Shown here: positions 53,753-62,686 of the stretch, one piece after another
How positions within the stretch are numbered: position 1 is the first letter of the stretch
Layout: each line of letters begins with the position of its first letter
Source of the DNA: an uncultured Draconibacterium sp.
Lineage (GTDB): Bacteria; Bacteroidota; Bacteroidia; Bacteroidales; Prolixibacteraceae
NCBI RefSeq assembly: GCF_963674925.1
Contig: NZ_OY771649.1
Coordinates: 992,001-1,056,000, forward strand
Direction of reading: 5' to 3'
DNA: 64,000 bases
Made by a program: the position numbers and the translations under genes
The notes under the pieces: model-generated
Told to the model about the DNA's origin: nothing
Seen by the model: only the letters and a program-made list of their open reading frames with translations
The model's database searches: none

Positions 53753-55807
53753 ATGACTAACGCTTTTAAAGTAGAAAACCCAAATTTTACGCAGAGTCCG
53801 CTTACCGGAATGACCCGGGAGCATTACATTGAGCTGGCGAAATACATGCTAACCCGCGCCTTCAAATATGTTGAAACCATAGAAACACCACTAACTTTTC
53901 CGATAATACCCGGCAAGACATATCCTCAACCTAATGCGCCCGACTGGCGCTATCGCTCAGCCGAATTTGAAGCACTGGAAAGAACGTTCACTCTTGCCGG
54001 GCCATTAATTAATGTCGATCCTGAAATTGAAATCAATAATATAAAACTACGCGATTATTACAAGTTGCATTTTTACCGAACATTTACGCCCGGCCATTCT
54101 AATTCATTGCCCTTGCCTGAAGATTTACCCGATTCCAATTATCAGTTCACCTGCGAATTTGGAGGTTTATTTAAAACCCTTCTACTTCTTCCCGATACGA
54201 TTTGGTCAGCTTACAGCGAGTCGGAAAAAAACGATATGCTTGACTGTATTACAAAATGGGCGCACCACAGAACCACACAAAATAACTGGCGTATTTTTAA
54301 CATTATCACACTTTCGTTTGTAAAAAAGCACGGGTACCCAATCGACGACGAACTGCTAAAAAGCCATTTGCTGTGGGTCGCTTCCTATCACTCCGGCGAT
54401 GGTTGGTACCTCGAACAGACTTATAACTACTACTCCATTAGCCTGTTTATTGTATACACTACCATTTGGAACAGAACTTTTGGTGATGAGTTCTACCCCG
54501 AAATCGGAGCTATCATTGAGGAATCAGCAAAAAAACTCATGAAATGTATTACCAGCTTCTTTGGTCGCGACGGTTACATAAATATGTGGTCGCGAAGCAT
54601 TTGCTACCGCACCTGGGTTTCGGGAGCATTCCCTGTTGCTTTTATGTTAAAAGAGCAAACCGACTTAGATGCCGGCTGGGCCAGAAGATTATGCTCGGGA
54701 TCGTTACTTCAGTTTGTTAGTCGTGAAGAATTCTTTTGCAACGATGTGCCAAGTTTGGGATTTTACGGACAAAAAGAATACATGGTTCAGAACTACAGCT
54801 GTTCCGGCAGTCCATTTCTAATGTTTCTGCCCTTTATTTGCCTGGCTCTGCCCGAAGATTCGCCATTTTGGACAGCAACGGAAAATGAAGGTATGTGGGA
54901 AACACTGGGCAACAACTCAAACAAAGTGGTATTAAAGCACCCCGGACTGGTATTGGTTAACCACGGAAAAACCGGAACATCCGAAATTATTCCGGGAAAA
55001 GTGTATTACGATGATCCAAACTATTCAAAACTCACTTACAATACTCATTTCCCATGGGAAGATCAAAACCCACAAGGTGGAACATCAATGGAATATAGTT
55101 TTCGTAGTCAGGATCCAAGAGATGTTCGTGGTGATGACGTAAACTTTTATTTAACCGGTTTAACTGTCGACAACAACCCGGGCGAAAATCAACGCTACAC
55201 CCACTCGCAAAACATGCTTTTTAATGGTGTTGAAAATGAGATTTTATACCGACAGGCTATAATGCGCCGACCTCCCAACAATGGCGTGGGATATATCATC
55301 GATTTGGCCGACATAACTATCCCCGGTGGTGTAATTAGGGTTGACCGCACACGCCTGGCTTTTGAACATGAACTTACTTTAGGACATTTTGGATTGCCTC
55401 ATATTGGTGGAAATAAAGCCGAAGTGAAGCAATTTGAACTGAACGAAAACCAGGTTATTACTGCAAAAATTAAAGGACGGCAAGTAGCACTTATTATTTA
55501 TAGTGGCTGGGACAAACTGGAGTGGATGACCCATAAAAACAGGAATGCAGAAGCTGATGAAAGCACAGTAATTTATGCCTACAAAAAGCGGATGCAGAAG
55601 AATCCACCAATGGAAATAATGATTACTGCAATGCTGCATAAAACCGATGACAGCGATTGGACACCGGAAGAATTGTCTCCGGTTAAAAGCATTACCCTAC
55701 ACGATATAACAGCAACAATGGCTCCGGTAGGCGCTACAATCACGTTGAACGACTCAAAAAAATACAACATCGATTTTAAAGATATCGACGGAAAAAAAAC
55801 GTGTTAA
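53753..55807 (+). CDS. DUF2264 protein, probable carbohydrate-active enzyme
   Basis: 684 aa, no signal peptide. It opens NPNFTQSPLTGMTREHYIELAKYML, the DUF2264 start. The first 400 residues are rich in paired helices with aromatic motifs (WRIFNIITL, SGDGWYLEQTYNYYS) as in (alpha/alpha)6 glycosidases and lyases; the last 280 form beta strands. Family members are found in polysaccharide-use loci and are thought to act on uronic-acid-containing sugars; the substrate here is unknown. The missing signal peptide suggests it handles imported oligosaccharides. Confidence 0.82.
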   Translation: MTNAFKVENPNFTQSPLTGMTREHYIELAKYMLTRAFKYVETIETPLTFPIIPGKTYPQPNAPDWRYRSAEFEALERTFTLAGPLINVDPEIEINNIKLRDYYKLHFYRTFTPGHSNSLPLPEDLPDSNYQFTCEFGGLFKTLLLLPDTIWSAYSESEKNDMLDCITKWAHHRTTQNNWRIFNIITLSFVKKHGYPIDDELLKSHLLWVASYHSGDGWYLEQTYNYYSISLFIVYTTIWNRTFGDEFYPEIGAIIEESAKKLMKCITSFFGRDGYINMWSRSICYRTWVSGAFPVAFMLKEQTDLDAGWARRLCSGSLLQFVSREEFFCNDVPSLGFYGQKEYMVQNYSCSGSPFLMFLPFICLALPEDSPFWTATENEGMWETLGNNSNKVVLKHPGLVLVNHGKTGTSEIIPGKVYYDDPNYSKLTYNTHFPWEDQNPQGGTSMEYSFRSQDPRDVRGDDVNFYLTGLTVDNNPGENQRYTHSQNMLFNGVENEILYRQAIMRRPPNNGVGYIIDLADITIPGGVIRVDRTRLAFEHELTLGHFGLPHIGGNKAEVKQFELNENQVITAKIKGRQVALIIYSGWDKLEWMTHKNRNAEADESTVIYAYKKRMQKNPPMEIMITAMLHKTDDSDWTPEELSPVKSITLHDITATMAPVGATITLNDSKKYNIDFKDIDGKKTC

Positions 55808-55827
55808 GAATATTGATTTGCATATCG

Positions 55828-55861
55828 GGAGAGTAGCCAACTACTGTGATTGCTACTCTCC
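55828..55861 (+). terminator. Hairpin after the DUF2264 gene
   Basis: GGAGAGTAGC (55828-55837) and GCTACTCTCC (55852-55861) form a perfect 10-bp stem 20 bases after the stop. No T tract. Confidence 0.5.
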
Positions 55862-55944
55862 TGGTGAACAAAGTGCCCGCTGTTATACAACAACTCCCTG
55901 TATTCCTTTATAAAACAGTAAATAACAGGCTGTTAACGAACCTT

Positions 55945-56165
55945 CAATTTGAAAGTATGAATGAAATAATTAGAACCGTTGAAGCACTGCGAATCACACA
56001 GTCGGACAATGTACTTACCCCTTTTAACCGGCTACCGGCGACGATGTTCTTGTTCCACAAAAACCTTACACACTGGATGAATTAGAAATAAATCCCGAGC
56101 TGAAAAATAGTATTATAATAAAAGAGAATACAAGTGGTTTAAAAAAAGTAGAAGAAATGATCTGA
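55945..56165 (+). pseudogene. Peroxiredoxin C-terminal remnant with one-base deletion
   Basis: The frame QFESMNEIIRTVEALRI...DNVLTPFNRLP resembles the tail of Prx6-type peroxiredoxins (GRxMDEIIRxVxALQ...VATPxNWKPGDDV). At about 56036-56039 one G is missing from CCGGGCGAC; restoring it gives GDDVLVPQKPYTLDELE and continues to TGA at 56163-56165. The catalytic N-terminal domain is absent. No other copy is in the window. Confidence 0.65.
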
Positions 56166-56197
56166 AAGTTCCATAAATGATATAGACGAATTACATC

Positions 56198-56227
56198 AAA
56201 AAAAAAGCAGCCTTTTGAGCTGCTTTT
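56198..56227 (-). terminator. Terminator of the tRNA-Asp pair
   Basis: On the minus strand AAAAGCAGC and GCTGCTTTT arms (plus 56219-56227 and 56203-56211) are followed by a U run. The same hairpin is copied in degraded form at 47183. Confidence 0.9.
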
Positions 56228-56228
56228 G

Positions 56229-56302
56229 CGGTGACGACGAGACTCGAACTCGCGACCCTCGGCGTGACAGGCCGATATTCTAACCAACTGAACTACGCCA
56301 CC
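56229..56302 (-). tRNA. tRNA-Asp (GTC), second copy
   Basis: 74 bases including discriminator G. The acceptor stem is GGTGGCG/CGTCACC (one G-U), the T arm is GCGAGTTCGAGTCTCGT, and the anticodon GTC is at plus 56266-56268 in CTGTCAC. CCA is not encoded. Identical to the copy at 56343-56416; the pair is co-transcribed. Confidence 0.97.
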
Positions 56303-56342
56303 AAAAATTGATGTTCTAAACTTTTTTGTCAAAAAAAACAAG

Positions 56343-56416
56343 CGGTGACGACGAGACTCGAACTCGCGACCCTCGGCGTGACAGGCCGATATTCTAACCA
56401 ACTGAACTACGCCACC
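56343..56416 (-). tRNA. tRNA-Asp (GTC), first copy
   Basis: Identical in sequence to the copy at 56229-56302; anticodon at plus 56380-56382. It is separated from the second copy by 40 bases and lies nearer the promoter. Confidence 0.97.
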
Positions 56417-56474
56417 GTTTTTTTATTAGAACTTTTACCTTTTTTCGGGCTTGGTACCCTTTGCAAAGGTGATG

Positions 56475-56504
56475 CAAATATATACTTTCTTTTTTTACCT
56501 GCAA
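56475..56504 (-). promoter_or_regulatory. Promoter of the tRNA-Asp pair
   Basis: Read on the minus strand: TTG at 56504-56502, 19 bases, then TATATTTG at 56482-56475, an exact TAnnTTTG match. Transcription would start near 56468, about 50 bases before the first tRNA. Confidence 0.6.
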
Positions 56505-56574
56505 TACAAAAAAATATTTTTTTGATTTTTTCTTTACACGTCTGAATATCAGATCAATACGGAATAATAAAATC

Positions 56575-57489
56575 CTATATTTTCACTAAATGATTCATAT
56601 CTAGCTCCTTTTCACCACTCCACCGATACGCTAAAAGTGATTTTGTGCCTGCAACACACGAATCAATGCAACAGACATTGTGTTTTATTATGTACGGCCC
56701 TGCACCACGACAATAGTGTCCGAAGAAAACAATCGGTGCATCATCGGGGTACGGAAATGTCTCGGGTACAATTTCGGGAGGAATGGTATACGACGGCATC
56801 GTAAATTTACTTTCAAACGATGCCTCTTTAAATGTTTTTCCTTCCAGGTTATCCCACCAACGAATCCGGAAAGAACGAGGCGAAACACCTTTATTATTCA
56901 TCACCCTTATATCGGGCGGTAATTTCAGGTAAACACCTTTTGTAAGCCGCCACACACTTTTTGCTTCATCTGAACTTGATTTCTTATATACCTTGCGAAA
57001 CACACTCTTTCTTATTCTACCATCTTCATACAGTGAATCGGCAACTTTAATGGCATCCTCACACCAACAGGCGTGCACCACCCTGATTTCGCCTAAATCG
57101 AGATAAAGTGGCAAAGTGCGCATCCATCGCAACTGTTCGTTCAGTTCTTTTGATCCCGAAGAATACTCGTTGATGGTTTTAAAAAGCGATAAGAAGTATT
57201 TACTCGGTTTTGAAATAATTGATTTCCCCTGCTTGTCTTTCAGGTGATAAATAATAGCATTGAGTTCATGATTACCAAGTACAGCATATGCATTGCCGTT
57301 ATCAACCATCGCCTTAATGGTTCGAATTGTTTTTCTGATCTCCGGCCCACGGTTGATAAAATCGCCCACAAAAATTGCTTTTCTGGTAGGATGCGAATAA
57401 CTACCATTCGTTTTCTGGTAGCCCATTTCTACCAGTAGCTTTTTTAGCTGGGCCGCATAACCATGAACATCTCCTATAATGTCGTACAT
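56575..57489 (-). CDS. Calcineurin-like metallophosphoesterase
   Basis: 304 aa. It begins MYDIIGDVHGYAAQL, the first metal motif; GDFINRGPEIRKT and LGNHELNAI supply the other metal-binding residues, with VHACWCED and FFGHYCRG later. These match the PrpE/ApaH-like branch, which hydrolyses phosphoesters such as diadenosine tetraphosphate or phosphoproteins. The substrate is not determined. It stands between the tRNA pair and the galactose locus. Confidence 0.88.
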   Translation of the reverse strand: MYDIIGDVHGYAAQLKKLLVEMGYQKTNGSYSHPTRKAIFVGDFINRGPEIRKTIRTIKAMVDNGNAYAVLGNHELNAIIYHLKDKQGKSIISKPSKYFLSLFKTINEYSSGSKELNEQLRWMRTLPLYLDLGEIRVVHACWCEDAIKVADSLYEDGRIRKSVFRKVYKKSSSDEAKSVWRLTKGVYLKLPPDIRVMNNKGVSPRSFRIRWWDNLEGKTFKEASFESKFTMPSYTIPPEIVPETFPYPDDAPIVFFGHYCRGAGPYIIKHNVCCIDSCVAGTKSLLAYRWSGEKELDMNHLVKI

Positions 57490-57564
57490 AGTAGTGATTA
57501 AGTGATGCTAAAATAAAAAAAAGTGTATGCAACACCTTACTTTTCGAAACTTCTTTTGCCAAGA

Positions 57565-57602
57565 CATAAAAAAAGCCATCCGTCAGCTAACGGATGGCTT
57601 TC
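57565..57602 (-). terminator. Terminator of the galactose transporter gene
   Basis: AAAGCCATCCGT (57572-57583) and ACGGATGGCTTT (57590-57601) form a perfect 12-bp stem with a U run on the minus strand. A second small hairpin CGGGATGATCCCG lies at 57603-57615. Confidence 0.9.
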
Positions 57603-57657
57603 CGGGATGATCCCGAATTTGTATTTAAATCCCCAACAAGTGAGGTTTTAATAGTCT

Positions 57658-58959
57658 TTAAAGTTTAACGCTTTCGGCACGTTTAGTTACTTTACTACCA
57701 ACTACTGCGTAGAAGAACAGGTAAGCCAATCCCAGGAATGGTACCCAGTACGAAGGCTGGAATCCGATACCATCGGCAACAGCATTCTGTACCAAAGGAA
57801 GCAATCCACCACCTACAACAAGTGTCATAAAGATACCTGAAGCAGCAGCAACATATTTACCCAAACCTTCAACAGCAAGGTTAAATATACCACCCCACAT
57901 AATTGATGTACACAAACCTACCAGAACAAGTAACATGGCGTTAATTGGTACTTGTGCAAACACAAATGACAATGAACTACCTTGCGCCTGGAATACCGGC
58001 ATACTTACTACAATTGATGTTGGGAGAAGAATAGCCAAAAGAACCAATATCATACCAACGAATGAAGCAACTGTTAACATCGTTTTACTCGATACTTTAC
58101 TACCGATAGAAGCTCCGATCAATCGGCCGGCAAGCATTAGCAACCAGTATGTACCTGCTACAGAACCTGCGGTACCTGCATCCATACCAAAAGCGGCACC
58201 CGGATCTGTTAACCAGAAAATCAATGTTCCCGGTACTCCAACTTCAATACCAACGTACACAAAAATTCCGATTGCTCCGAAAATAAAATGACGGAATTGC
58301 ATAGCACCTGCCATCAGACTTTTGATTGATTCAGATGCTGCACTAACGTGAGGCTCAGGAATATTAACTGCCAGCAATACAAAGAAAGCCAAAGCAAAAA
58401 TACCCAGCGCAATGTACATTACAGGGAAAATGTCGGTAATACGGGCACTAGCTACCTGCGATCCAATTAAAATACCTACAAAGGCAGGAGTAAATGTAGC
58501 CATCACAGAGTTGAATGAACCTCCAACCTGAATTAACTGGTTTCCTTTATTACCTTCGCCACCAAGCGTATTAAGCATTGGGTTTACAACAGTGTTTAAC
58601 AAAGTCATTGAGAAACCTGAAACAAAAGCACCAATCAGATAAACAGAAAATGCAGACCCCTCACTTACATGACCTGAGAGATATTGAATTCCAACACCAA
58701 TAAATCCAACTGCAATTGCAATTAAAGCGGTCTTTTTATAACCAATTTTCTGAAGTAGAAGACCTCCGGGAATTCCCATCACGGCATAGGCAATAAAGTT
58801 TGCGGCATTACCCAACATACCCAGAAAATTACTTGCACCGAATTGTGATTTAAGCACAACACCCATTGGAGCTGCCAGGTTGGTAACGAATGCAATCATA
58901 CCAAACAGCAGGATCATCATAATAATAGGCACTGTGTAATTTTGTTTTTTAGCTTCCAT
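57658..58959 (-). CDS. FucP-like MFS sugar transporter
   Basis: 433 aa, 12 predicted membrane helices. It opens YTVPIIMMILLFGMIAFVTNLAAPMGVVLK, and residues 55-75 (AYAVMGIPGGLLLQKIGYKKTA) resemble the FucP/GluP group of proton-sugar symporters. It lies 30 bases downstream of galT and probably imports galactose; glucose or fucose are family alternatives. Last gene of the gal operon. Confidence 0.87.
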   Translation of the reverse strand: MEAKKQNYTVPIIMMILLFGMIAFVTNLAAPMGVVLKSQFGASNFLGMLGNAANFIAYAVMGIPGGLLLQKIGYKKTALIAIAVGFIGVGIQYLSGHVSEGSAFSVYLIGAFVSGFSMTLLNTVVNPMLNTLGGEGNKGNQLIQVGGSFNSVMATFTPAFVGILIGSQVASARITDIFPVMYIALGIFALAFFVLLAVNIPEPHVSAASESIKSLMAGAMQFRHFIFGAIGIFVYVGIEVGVPGTLIFWLTDPGAAFGMDAGTAGSVAGTYWLLMLAGRLIGASIGSKVSSKTMLTVASFVGMILVLLAILLPTSIVVSMPVFQAQGSSLSFVFAQVPINAMLLVLVGLCTSIMWGGIFNLAVEGLGKYVAAASGIFMTLVVGGGLLPLVQNAVADGIGFQPSYWVPFLGLAYLFFYAVVGSKVTKRAESVKL

Positions 58960-58989
58960 AATAATTTTATTGATTTAAGTAATTAATAA

Positions 58990-60033
58990 TTAATTCTTTT
59001 TAAAGTGAGTTTTAGGCAAATCGCGTAACCTTTTGGCAGCTCCCTCTGCAGTGATATCGCGTTGTGGAGTTCCAAGCATTTCGTAACCAACCATAAATTT
59101 TTTAACGCTTGCCGAGCGTAATAATGGCGGGTAAAAATGCATGTGCAAGTGCCATTCCGGATGGTCTTCGCCATCGGTTGGCGCCTGATGCAAACCAGCT
59201 GAATAGGCAAAAGATGTTTCAAAAAGGTTATCGTACATTACGGTTAGCTTTTTGTAGATATCTGCAAAATCAGTTCGCTCTTTATCAGTCAATTCCAGAA
59301 TACTTTGAACCGGTCGTTTACTGATAATCATTGCCTCGAATGGCCAAACCGCCCAAAACGGAATTAATGCCACAAACGAGTCGTTCTGATCAAGCAAACG
59401 CTCTTTCTTTTCCAGTTCTGCGTTTACATAATCAAGCAACATGGTTTTCCCATGCTTTTCGAAATATTCTTTTTGTGTTTTGCTTTCTTTTGCCGGTTCG
59501 GTAGGAATTCCTTTCGACGACCAGATCTGCCCATGCGGATGCGGGTTTGAACAGCCCATAATTGCGCCTTTGTTCTCAAATATCTGAACGTAATTGATTG
59601 TTGGATTCTCGCCCAACTCAGCATATTGCTCACACCACAAATCAACAACATTACGAATATCGGCAACTTCCATCTCAGGAATAGTAAGGCTGTGATCTTC
59701 GCTAAAGCAAATTACTTTACAAATGCCACTTTCGCTTTGCGCCTGAAACAGTTCGCCATCATCAATACCTCCCTTTGGAGTATCCGTAAGTAAAGCACTA
59801 AAATCGTTGGTAAAAACAAAGGTTCCTTTATAATCGGGATTAACTTTTCCTCCGGCTCTTTCGTTACCTGCGCAGAGGTAACAATTCGGGTCGTATTTTG
59901 GTCGTTCTTCAACAACCGGTTTTTCAACCTGTCCCTGCCAGGGCCTTTTTGCCCTGTGTGGCGACACAAGAATCCAATCGCCATTTAATGGGTTATATCT
60001 TTTATGCGGATGGTCTTCTATGTTAAAACTCAT
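58990..60033 (-). CDS. galT: Galactose-1-phosphate uridylyltransferase
   Basis: 347 aa. Cys pair in CYLCAGN (zinc), the conserved opening HPHKRYNPLNGDWILVSPHRAKRPWQGQ, the active-site histidine motif NPHPHGQIW, and the C-terminal metal histidines in DGEDHPEWHLHMHFYPP. It exchanges UMP between UDP-glucose and galactose-1-phosphate (Leloir pathway). Between galK and the transporter gene on the same strand. Confidence 0.97.
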   Translation of the reverse strand: MSFNIEDHPHKRYNPLNGDWILVSPHRAKRPWQGQVEKPVVEERPKYDPNCYLCAGNERAGGKVNPDYKGTFVFTNDFSALLTDTPKGGIDDGELFQAQSESGICKVICFSEDHSLTIPEMEVADIRNVVDLWCEQYAELGENPTINYVQIFENKGAIMGCSNPHPHGQIWSSKGIPTEPAKESKTQKEYFEKHGKTMLLDYVNAELEKKERLLDQNDSFVALIPFWAVWPFEAMIISKRPVQSILELTDKERTDFADIYKKLTVMYDNLFETSFAYSAGLHQAPTDGEDHPEWHLHMHFYPPLLRSASVKKFMVGYEMLGTPQRDITAEGAAKRLRDLPKTHFKKN

Positions 60034-60074
60034 CTGATTTATTATGTCAGTTATAATTTAGGTCGAAAAACTAA

Positions 60075-60102
60075 CTTATCCCGACTAAAGAATCGGGATA
60101 AG
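60075..60102 (-). other. Hairpin between galK and galT
   Basis: CTTATCCCGA (60075-60084) and TCGGGATAAG (60093-60102) form a perfect 10-bp stem in the 172-base galK-galT gap. There is no strong U tract; it may stabilise or partly terminate the operon mRNA. Confidence 0.5.
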
Positions 60103-60205
60103 TCAAATATTCGGCCTCAAAGTTAAAATATCAATTGAAATAGTGCACAATTAAGCTATTTTTTTTCGCACTATCTTTTTGTCATAATCCAATTTGCAGA
60201 ATGGT

Positions 60206-61495
60206 CTACAAGTCAAGCTTTATCGAACCTTTAGAGCGGATAAACAATTTATGACAAGTACCTTTTCCGTAAACATGTTCTAAAACTTCTACGTATTCAT
60301 CCAGTTTTTCCTGTGGCACAAACGCCTGGATAGTTCCACCAAATCCACCACCGTGAACACGCCATGCTCCGCTGCCTTTCAGCACCATTTCGCTTAATGC
60401 AAGTCCGAGTGAAACCACCTGTTCGTCTTTATGAACGACATCAAAAATATTCTGGTTGTACATGTACGAGCTGTAACCCGACTCAACTACCATTTGAAGG
60501 AAAGCTTTAAAATCGTTGTTTTCCAAAGCTTCAACTTGTTTTACAACACGTGCATTGTCGCCCTGGAAGTGGTACGCACGAAGAATTGCACGATCACCTG
60601 TTTTTTCCCTGATTTCAGGAATTTTTTCTACGATTTGCTCCAAAGTAACTTCACGAAGAACGTTTGCGCCTAACTCGGCAGCAACCGATTTCATTTCAGT
60701 AGGAAGTGATGCATACTCAGCTTGAGAAGCAGGATCATCGTGGCCACCACCAACATCGGTAATTACCAGTGAAAAGCCGGTTGACACAAAATCGAAATCA
60801 ACTTCTTTAACAATTGGATTGGCCGGATCTTTAAAATCAATCGTAATCAATCCTCCAACCGAACATGCTGTTTGATCCATTAAACCACATGGTTTTCCGA
60901 AATAGTTGTTTTCGCTCCACTGACCGATGATTGCATTTTCAACAGCATCCATTTTCCCTTCGTTGAAAAGTTCATTAAAAATAGCACCGATCAACACTTC
61001 GAATGATGCAGATGAACTCAAACCCGACCCTTTTGGCACACGACCTTCGATACAGGCATCGAAACCACCAATCTCATATCCGTTCTCTTTCATTTTGGCA
61101 GCAATACCTTTCACCAGCGAAGTTGATGTATAGAACTCATCTTCGTTAGGTTGAAAATCGCTCAACTCTACTTCAAACTGAGGATAACCGGCCGATTTAA
61201 TACGCACGGTATTTGTTCCGTTTTTGGCAGCTACTGCAATATTATCGAGGTTTACGGCACCAGCTAAAACACGTCCGTAGTTATGGTCGGTGTGGTTTCC
61301 GCCAATTTCTGTACGCCCCGGAGAACTATATAATGAAACGTCATCAGTTCCAAAAGTTTTTTCAAACTCCCCCATCAGCTCGGCATAACGATCTGCCTGA
61401 ACTTTTAATTCGGCAACATCACTGCCGTATAACTCCTTGAATAACGGATTATCTCCTCCGTTAATTTTCTCATTTAATGTGCTAATCTTAGTCAT
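60206..61495 (-). CDS. galK: Galactokinase
   Basis: 429-aa GHMS kinase making galactose-1-phosphate from galactose and ATP. Motif 1 is altered from GRVNLIGEHTDY to GRTEIGGNHTDHN, which I take to be a variant of anaerobe/Bacteroidota galactokinases; motif 2 is GSGLSSSASFEV; motif 3 is VHGGGFGGTIQAF. ATP and galactose residues look intact. First structural gene after the operator/promoter at 61535-61564. Confidence 0.95.
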   Translation of the reverse strand: MTKISTLNEKINGGDNPLFKELYGSDVAELKVQADRYAELMGEFEKTFGTDDVSLYSSPGRTEIGGNHTDHNYGRVLAGAVNLDNIAVAAKNGTNTVRIKSAGYPQFEVELSDFQPNEDEFYTSTSLVKGIAAKMKENGYEIGGFDACIEGRVPKGSGLSSSASFEVLIGAIFNELFNEGKMDAVENAIIGQWSENNYFGKPCGLMDQTACSVGGLITIDFKDPANPIVKEVDFDFVSTGFSLVITDVGGGHDDPASQAEYASLPTEMKSVAAELGANVLREVTLEQIVEKIPEIREKTGDRAILRAYHFQGDNARVVKQVEALENNDFKAFLQMVVESGYSSYMYNQNIFDVVHKDEQVVSLGLALSEMVLKGSGAWRVHGGGFGGTIQAFVPQEKLDEYVEVLEHVYGKGTCHKLFIRSKGSIKLDL

Positions 61496-61534
61496 AATCT
61501 GTTATTGATTTATATACTTTAATTTCTATTATCC

Positions 61535-61553
61535 AACTGGTAGGTACTGGTGG
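61535..61553. promoter_or_regulatory. Candidate GntR operator upstream of galK
   Basis: AACTGGTAGGTACTGGTGG, itself a direct repeat of ACTGGTRGGT, recurs exactly (inverted) at 62687-62705. It starts 40 bases upstream of galK, covers the predicted transcription start, and lies just downstream of the -7 element at 61557-61564. Confidence 0.7.
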
Positions 61554-61556
61554 GTA

Positions 61557-61564
61557 CAAATATA
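61557..61564 (-). promoter_or_regulatory. -7 element of galK
   Basis: Reads TATATTTG on the minus strand, exact TAnnTTTG. TTTG (plus CAAA at 61582-61585) is 17 bases further upstream, slightly short for a -33 element. A bound repressor at 61535-61553 would block initiation. Confidence 0.5.
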
Positions 61565-61620
61565 GTTTTTAAAGCCACCTACAAACACCTCAAAAAGATG
61601 TTGCACAACAGATTTAACAT

Positions 61621-62628
61621 TTATAAACTATTTCTCACAATCATTCGGGCTTTGTTTCGAACCTGCGATTTATCGCGCGTTACAACCATATTCGCGAGCA
61701 TTTTTCCCATTTCAGTAAAGTCTGTTGAAATGGTTGTAATCCCCCCTGAAACCACTTCTTTTAACATGGTATCGTTAAAGGAAACTATACCGAATTTTTT
61801 TCCCAATTTAAACTTGCAGTATTTGGCAATCTTCACCATCTCAACCAGGTCGCGGTCAGATATCAGAAAGTATGCTTCCCACAACGAAGGTTTTACGCCG
61901 GTAAGCGATTTTACGATCTCGTACCTAATATTATTTTCCTCGCAAAACCTCCGAAATCCTTCCGATCGTTCAGCAGGTTCTTTTCCCCCCGGATTTACAA
62001 ACACCAGCTTTCGGTATTTTTCAATCATCTCCTTCCCTTCTACCAAAGCATCGTAAAAATCCTGTTCAAAATCCTGGTAAACCACCGGGTATTTTGACAA
62101 TTCGGGCTTTAAGCGGTCGATAATATAAACACGGTCTTGCGGCAGTTTTGATAATAAATGCCCCGTATTATCGAAGGTAGCCGGCATAATTAAATACGAT
62201 GTATAATTTCCGATACTTTCCGTTATCAGGTTTTTAAATACCTTGTAGTTAAAATGGTGAAAATACACCTCTACTGTAGCCTTGCCTTTTAGCGAACTGA
62301 TCAACGAATTGTAAAGGTCTTCTTTAAAGGCATTCAGCTCATCGAACAATACAAAAACACGCTCTTCAACTTTTATTTCGGTACTGGCTATATAATAGCC
62401 TTTTCCGGGCTGACTTTTTAATATACCTTTTGCTTTTAACTCGTTAAAGGCAAACATCACCGTATCGCGGCTAAGATTAAATTCTGAACATATCTGATTT
62501 ATCGAAGGGACCTTATCTCCCTTTTTTAAATGTCGTTTTTCAATTGAATTTAATACCGAATCTATTATCTGACGATATTTTGGTACCGATGATTTGGCGT
62601 TGATCGAAATTACTCTTCTTCTTGGCAT
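61621..62628 (-). CDS. GntR-family regulator with LacI-type sensor domain
   Basis: 335 aa. The winged helix (about 10-80; VPKYRQIIDSVLNSIEKRHL, KGDKVPSINQICSEFNLSRDT, GKGYYIAS) is GntR-type; the rest (about 90-335) is a periplasmic-binding-protein-like sensor, an arrangement common in Bacteroidota sugar regulators. It is placed between galK and galM with the same 19-nt site on both sides, so it most likely controls the gal genes and itself. Galactose or a Leloir intermediate is the presumed effector. Confidence 0.9.
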   Translation of the reverse strand: MPRRRVISINAKSSVPKYRQIIDSVLNSIEKRHLKKGDKVPSINQICSEFNLSRDTVMFAFNELKAKGILKSQPGKGYYIASTEIKVEERVFVLFDELNAFKEDLYNSLISSLKGKATVEVYFHHFNYKVFKNLITESIGNYTSYLIMPATFDNTGHLLSKLPQDRVYIIDRLKPELSKYPVVYQDFEQDFYDALVEGKEMIEKYRKLVFVNPGGKEPAERSEGFRRFCEENNIRYEIVKSLTGVKPSLWEAYFLISDRDLVEMVKIAKYCKFKLGKKFGIVSFNDTMLKEVVSGGITTISTDFTEMGKMLANMVVTRDKSQVRNKARMIVRNSL

Positions 62629-62686
62629 TTAGTTAAGCTTTACACAAAAATAGTAGTTTTTTGTTACAAAATGATGTTTTAAAACA

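Noticed and set aside
47229..56201. Integrase or transposase in the tRNA-flanked block
   Set aside because: None of the encoded proteins has recombinase motifs; only the flanking tRNA copies suggest mobility.
56066..56401. 111-codon open frame containing VRISACHAEGREFESRRHR twice
   Set aside because: It is the translation of the two tRNA-Asp genes, a well-known false protein.
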